DNA of 5,209 nt from NCBI GenBank assembly GCA_902797005.1, contig CADBRE010000001.1:1-5209 (forward strand). Direction: 5' to 3'. How positions within the stretch are numbered: position 1 is the stretch's first letter; the number at the start of each line of letters is the position of its first letter. The position numbers and the translations under genes were made by a program. Shown here one piece after another: positions 4,307-5,209 of the stretch. Under the pieces are notes generated by a model, which worked only from the letters and a program-made list of their open reading frames with translations, was not told the DNA's origin and made no database searches. This stretch comes from an uncultured Erysipelotrichaceae bacterium. Its GTDB lineage: Bacteria; Bacillota_I; Bacilli_A; RF39; UBA660.

Positions 4307-5209
4307 TTATGCCATTATTTGTCCTCCATTGACATGCATTACTTGCCCGGTTACATAAGAAGAATCGTTGCTAGCTAAATAAACAAATGTGGCCATTAGT
4401 TCTTTAGGATTTGCACCTCTTGCCATTGCGGCATCAGCACCAAGTGATGGTATTTTTTCTTTTTGCCAACAAGCAGGTTGAAGTGGTGTCCAGAAAAAGC
4501 CAGGTGCGATTGCATTTACTCTTATATTTTTTAGAGCTATATTTCTTGCTAAACTTCTTGTGAATCCCACGATTGCACCCTTAGTTGTTACATAGTCTAT
4601 TAGCTGTGGTTCTCCATAAAATGTAGTAACTGATGAAAGATTTATTATAGAAGATGTTTCTTTTAGATATGGAAGAACTTCTTTAGTTAAATAAAACATT
4701 CCATAAACATTTACTTTCATAGTGTAATCAAATTGTTCATCAGTTATATCTTCTAGTTTATCTTTTTGATATTGGACACCAGCATTATTAACTAAAATAT
4801 CTATTTTACCAAACTCTTTTAAAGTAGCTTTAACTATTTCTTTGCAAAAGCTATGTTTAGTTATATCTCCTCTTATTAATAATACATTACCACCTAAATT
4901 TTCTAAATACTTTTTAGTTTCTAGTGCATCTTTATCTTCATCTAGATAAGTTATTACTACTTTAGCCCCTTCTTTTACAAAGGCACATGCACATGCTTTT
5001 CCTAGCCCACTATCTCCTCCTGTAATGATTGCTACTTTATCATTAAGTTTGCCACTTCCTTTATAGTTTACATCATCAAATATAGGAAGCGGATTCATCA
5101 AATATTCCATCCCAGGCTGACGGCTTTGACTTTGTTCTGGAGCGAGAACATTGTAAACAGTACTTTTAATACCGACATCTCCATAATATTTATAATAGTC
5201 ATTACCAAA
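4307..5209 (-). CDS. Short-chain dehydrogenase/reductase, Gsp39/YdaD type (5' end outside window)
   Basis: This is an NAD(P)-dependent oxidoreductase of the classical SDR fold; relatives are annotated as general stress protein 39 or glucose/ribitol-type dehydrogenases, and the substrate is unknown. Numbering from the ATG at 5110, it has the nucleotide-binding TGGDSGLG (30-37), NNAG (108-111), and a catalytic set N134, S160, Y173 and K177 (YVTTK), ending with the conserved GQVMHVNGG. That ATG is not the true start. It has no ribosome binding site, and the frame stays open to the right edge with 33 more codons and no ATG, GTG or TTG. Those codons encode APEQSQSRQPG just before MEYLMNPLPIF, the characteristic N-terminal arm of this subfamily (Bacillus YdaD has QTQSRQPG there). 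Before it comes a tyrosine-rich stretch (YYKYYG). The protein therefore has at least 300 residues, and its start lies upstream of the window. Confidence 0.92.
   Translation of the reverse strand, partial: FGNDYYKYYGDVGIKSTVYNVLAPEQSQSRQPGMEYLMNPLPIFDDVNYKGSGKLNDKVAIITGGDSGLGKACACAFVKEGAKVVITYLDEDKDALETKKYLENLGGNVLLIRGDITKHSFCKEIVKATLKEFGKIDILVNNAGVQYQKDKLEDITDEQFDYTMKVNVYGMFYLTKEVLPYLKETSSIINLSSVTTFYGEPQLIDYVTTKGAIVGFTRSLARNIALKNIRVNAIAPGFFWTPLQPACWQKEKIPSLGADAAMARGANPKELMATFVYLASNDSSYVTGQVMHVNGGQIMA

Noticed and set aside
3834..4358. 174-codon open frame on the plus strand opposite mscL
   Set aside because: It is the antisense shadow of mscL, runs into the dehydrogenase end, has no ribosome binding site, and its residues are Ser/Phe/Ile-rich low-complexity.
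1..5209. Search for tRNA or rRNA genes, CRISPR repeats, insertion sequences, attachment sites and long direct repeats
   Set aside because: None was seen; intergenic gaps are all under about 260 nt and are accounted for by promoters, terminators and the post-eno interval.

Overview
The window is AT-rich chromosomal DNA in which every supported gene lies on the minus strand. Strong Shine-Dalgarno sites (GAGGTG, AAAGGAG, AAAAGGAG), T-rich intrinsic terminators and the gene content (SecG, a PgdA/PdaC-like polysaccharide deacetylase, a Gsp39/YdaD-type dehydrogenase) point to a low-GC Bacillota or an early-branching relative of the Mollicutes with a cell wall. All six tryptophans in the called proteins are encoded by TGG and none by TGA, so there is no sign of the Mycoplasma code. 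The genus cannot be named from this sequence alone.

In the direction of transcription (right to left) the layout is as follows. A short-chain dehydrogenase (4307 to the right edge) has its 5' end outside the window. It is followed by mscL (3848-4249), with a likely promoter of its own and a strong terminator after it. Next comes a two-gene cell-envelope operon: a membrane-anchored NodB-type deacetylase (2541-3758) and, 12 nt further on, a CDP-alcohol phosphatidyltransferase (1830-2528), ending in an imperfect hairpin. Then comes eno (488-1729), whose start is the ATG at 1729 and not the TTG six codons upstream. After eno are about 120 nt of 3' sequence holding a coding-like open frame and a good terminator. 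Last is secG (25-237), whose terminator overlaps its stop codon.

Functionally the window combines core glycolysis (enolase), protein export (SecG), osmotic protection (MscL), wall and phospholipid synthesis (deacetylase plus phosphatidyltransferase) and a probable general-stress or polyol dehydrogenase. The eno-secG neighbourhood is common in Bacillota. Nothing here forms an obviously new multi-gene system.

The points most worth a second look are the eno 3' end (a C-terminus about 16-18 residues shorter than usual, abutting a 41-codon coding-like frame), the 19-23 nt spacing between -10 box and start codon at four promoters, and the N-terminal extension of the dehydrogenase, which runs off the window.
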